From Desulfobulbaceae bacterium UBA2262 (GTDB lineage Bacteria; Desulfobacterota; Desulfobulbia; Desulfobulbales; Desulfurivibrionaceae): a stretch of DNA of 32,255 nt. Below are positions 30,771-32,255 of the stretch, in pieces (the stretch's first letter is position 1; the number at the start of each line of letters is the position of its first letter). The translations under genes and the position numbers were made by a program. The stretch spans positions 26,383 to 58,637 of the forward strand of contig DDXK01000003.1 in assembly GCA_002347185.1 (NCBI GenBank), written 5' to 3'. The notes beneath the pieces were generated by a model. That model saw only the letters and a program-made list of their open reading frames with translations. It searched no databases and was not told the origin of the DNA.

Positions 30771-31936
30771 TTACAAAATAGAAAACCCAATCGTCCTGAG
30801 ATATTCAAATGTAGGGTCATAAAAAGCTGGGTTTCGAGTCGCATCTTCTCGATCCCCTGACGGTACGACGATCACCATTCCTTGTCGTGCACGGGTTAGT
30901 AATACACGATACGCGTTCTTCAGATATTGTTTCCGTTCTTCTTTGTTGATGTTGTTCCATCGGTTACCGCAGAACGACTTACATTCCCATGCGGTTGGTG
31001 AATAGCGGAAATCCGCATCCCATGTCACACAAACCCAATCGAGTTCTAGTCCCTGGACGTGAAACTCAGTAGCGACATCCTCCAAGTAGTAGGACGAGCG
31101 GACATCATCCTTGTCGTCGAGAAACCAGTGAATAGGATCCATAGGGGTTTTTACGTCAATGGCGTGAGGTTTCAAGCGCTCTGCTTGAGATGAAACGATA
31201 ATGCCATACCGTTCAGACCCTCTTGCCTTCTCCTTGAGCCACCGCTTGGCCTTGGCAAGATCACGAGTGATAAAAATTGGATACCGTTCCTTTAAACTGC
31301 CAAGCGTATTCCGCGCACTGTCTGTATTCCGATCAAGTAAGTGTTTCACTAGCAACGAGACGTTTTCCGCTCGAAATGAGCGCATGGATACGGAAAGATG
31401 GAGATAATCATTGTATGTCACATGGGGACGTGACGATATCTGCTCCAAGATGTTGCCTGCACCGTATTCGCTGTCATGCAGATGGCTTGAGATGTGGATA
31501 TGCCACTCCGGGAAATGCCGATTCAACGATTCAATCCACTCCCCGATGCCGGCCTCACCGGTGTTTATTTCCTGACCGCCACCAACAAGGCAGACAATAA
31601 CCGCCCAATCAACATGCCGGTCTAAGCAGGAAATCAAAAACTCCGGCTCAGACTGGTTGAAGTCAGGAGTATTCTTCTTTCTTTTCATAAAAGATGACGT
31701 CTGCGCTACGTTCCATGCCCTTTGGGCTTCATCAAACAGAGCAACATGTTCTATGGGGGGCTTGGTGTCTTTAAGGCAGTCATCGCGAAAATGGTGGACA
31801 TTCTGGATGAACATTTTTACTTCGCTCAGTGCTGTAGACTTCTTAAAGCGATTCCCTTTTTCTTTTTCCCGCCGGACCTTATCCCGAGCGAGTGCCTCAC
31901 GAAGAATTGCCACAAGGGGCCCATTGCCTGATATTA
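30771..31936 (-). pseudogene. DUF2075 (Schlafen-group-3-like helicase) gene, 5' part removed
   Basis: About 388 codons of the C-terminal part of a DUF2075 protein remain. They begin at ISGNGPLVAILREAL, a stretch that in complete relatives lies well after the Walker A P-loop. The Walker B-like DEAQRAWN hallmark, the GGGQEINTGEAG motif and the C-terminal EFHVQGLELDWVCVTWD and YRVLLTRARQGMVIVVP helicase motifs are intact. The N-terminal domain and the P-loop are missing. The frame can still be opened by an ATG at 31944-31946, but that codon and the following ones lie in the IS end, so any product is a fusion lacking ATP binding. Full-length members occur in phage-defence and restriction neighbourhoods. 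A sampled row is about 45% GC. Confidence 0.78.
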
Positions 31937-32255
31937 ACCAGTGCATAAGTTAGCGAACATTTCCACCCCCTTGATTATGGGGTGTCTGAAGAACGAGACC
32001 ACTTTCTCGGGGAGGGCGGCAAGCGAGCTCAGGATGTACATCACTCGCGCTTTCAGATCCCCGAGATTGGCCAGAGACTGGCGGCCGATTTTATGATTTT
32101 TCAGGTAATTCCAGACAAGTTCATCCGGGTTCAGCTCGGGAGAGTATGGCGGCAGGTAGAACAGCTTCAATTTACCTTCCGTGGAAGCGACAAACTTCTG
32201 CACCTCTGCTGACCGATGCACCGAATGCCGATCAACAATCAGGTAAACTGGATGG
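31934..32255 (-). CDS. IS630-family transposase, C-terminal part
   Basis: The frame is open to the right edge of the window, so the N-terminal part is outside. The visible 106 residues start in the DDE catalytic domain: YLIVDRHSVHRS carries the second catalytic Asp, and FYLPPYSPELNPDELVWNYLK contains the third acidic residue (Glu), the classical IS630/Tc1-like block. The stop codon TAA is at 31934-31936, at the element's end, and appears to be formed partly by the flanking TA. Only this IS gene is visible; its activity cannot be judged. The insertion has cut the DUF2075 gene. Confidence 0.87.
   Translation of the reverse strand, partial: HPVYLIVDRHSVHRSAEVQKFVASTEGKLKLFYLPPYSPELNPDELVWNYLKNHKIGRQSLANLGDLKARVMYILSSLAALPEKVVSFFRHPIIKGVEMFANLCTG
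31937..32255. mobile_element. IS630-type insertion sequence, one end
   Basis: The likely tip is ACCAGTGCATAAGTTAGCG beginning at 31937, next to a TA dinucleotide (31935-31936), as expected because this family inserts at TA and duplicates it. DUF2075 homology starts right at that point. The other end, and so the terminal inverted repeat comparison, is beyond the window; the boundary is inferred to within about ten bases. Confidence 0.6.

Noticed and set aside
1..32255. CRISPR array, tRNA or rRNA genes
   Set aside because: No regularly spaced direct repeats, no cloverleaf with a GGTTCGAATC-type T arm, and no rRNA-like sequence were seen in the gaps.

Overview
The window is GC-rich, densely coded bacterial chromosome. 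It carries two exported multihaem c-type cytochromes, a chemoreceptor, two CPA2 antiporters, many Shine-Dalgarno sites of the AGGAGG type and several ATGA/GTGA stop-start overlaps. This gene mix fits an anaerobically respiring Gram-negative such as a sulfate- or metal-reducing Desulfobacterota (Desulfobulbales-like). No rRNA or other phylogenetic marker is present, so the taxon is an inference.

Layout. 1-2.65 kb: the tail of a hybrid histidine kinase, then a Kef/NhaA-class antiporter with a two-part universal-stress tail. 2.66-4.1 kb (minus): a two-gene unit encoding a membrane-anchored XRE-type DNA-binding protein with an exported beta-sandwich plus EF-hand region, and a small secreted protein resembling that exported domain. 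4.4-5.1 kb: a small secreted protein and a Rho_N/SAP-like protein converge on a perfect bidirectional terminator. 5.3-7.5 kb (minus): a HI0933-type flavoprotein, two very small cysteine-rich proteins and a YhcH/YjgK/YiaL protein. 7.8-9.0 kb: a six-CxxCH cytochrome. 9.1-10.9 kb (minus): a STAS protein and a chemoreceptor with a periplasmic zinc-binding-like domain. 11.2-16.7 kb (plus): a U32 peptidase/hydroxylase-like protein, a LolA-like protein and two FtsX-type permeases, with no ATPase gene nearby. 16.8-22.3 kb (plus): a sucrose operon with a sucrose-phosphate synthase/phosphatase fusion, sucrose synthase and a PfkB sugar kinase. Together these can make sucrose from UDP-/ADP-glucose and fructose-6-phosphate and recycle it, most plausibly as an osmolyte or carbon store. 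22.4-23.9 kb (minus): a c554-like pentahaem cytochrome. 24.1-27.7 kb (minus): five closely spaced genes for a DEDD exonuclease, a VF530 protein, a DJ-1/PfpI protein, a shikimate-kinase-fold kinase and a Kef-TrkA antiporter.

27.9-32.3 kb is accessory. Two adjacent SLOG/Rossmann-type proteins (one YpsA/molybdenum-carrier-like) are coupled to a low-GC M28 peptidase. Then come a roughly 120-bp nested inverted repeat, a solitary 'mobile mystery protein A' regulator with a palindromic upstream site, and a DUF2075 (Schlafen-like helicase) gene whose 5' part has been removed by an IS630-type element that runs off the window. GC content swings between about 40-45% and 65-75% in sampled rows here, indicating mosaic acquisition.

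The least conventional parts are the XRE-membrane-EF-hand protein with its secreted partner, the tandem SLOG-M28 unit, and the nested palindrome in the mosaic region.
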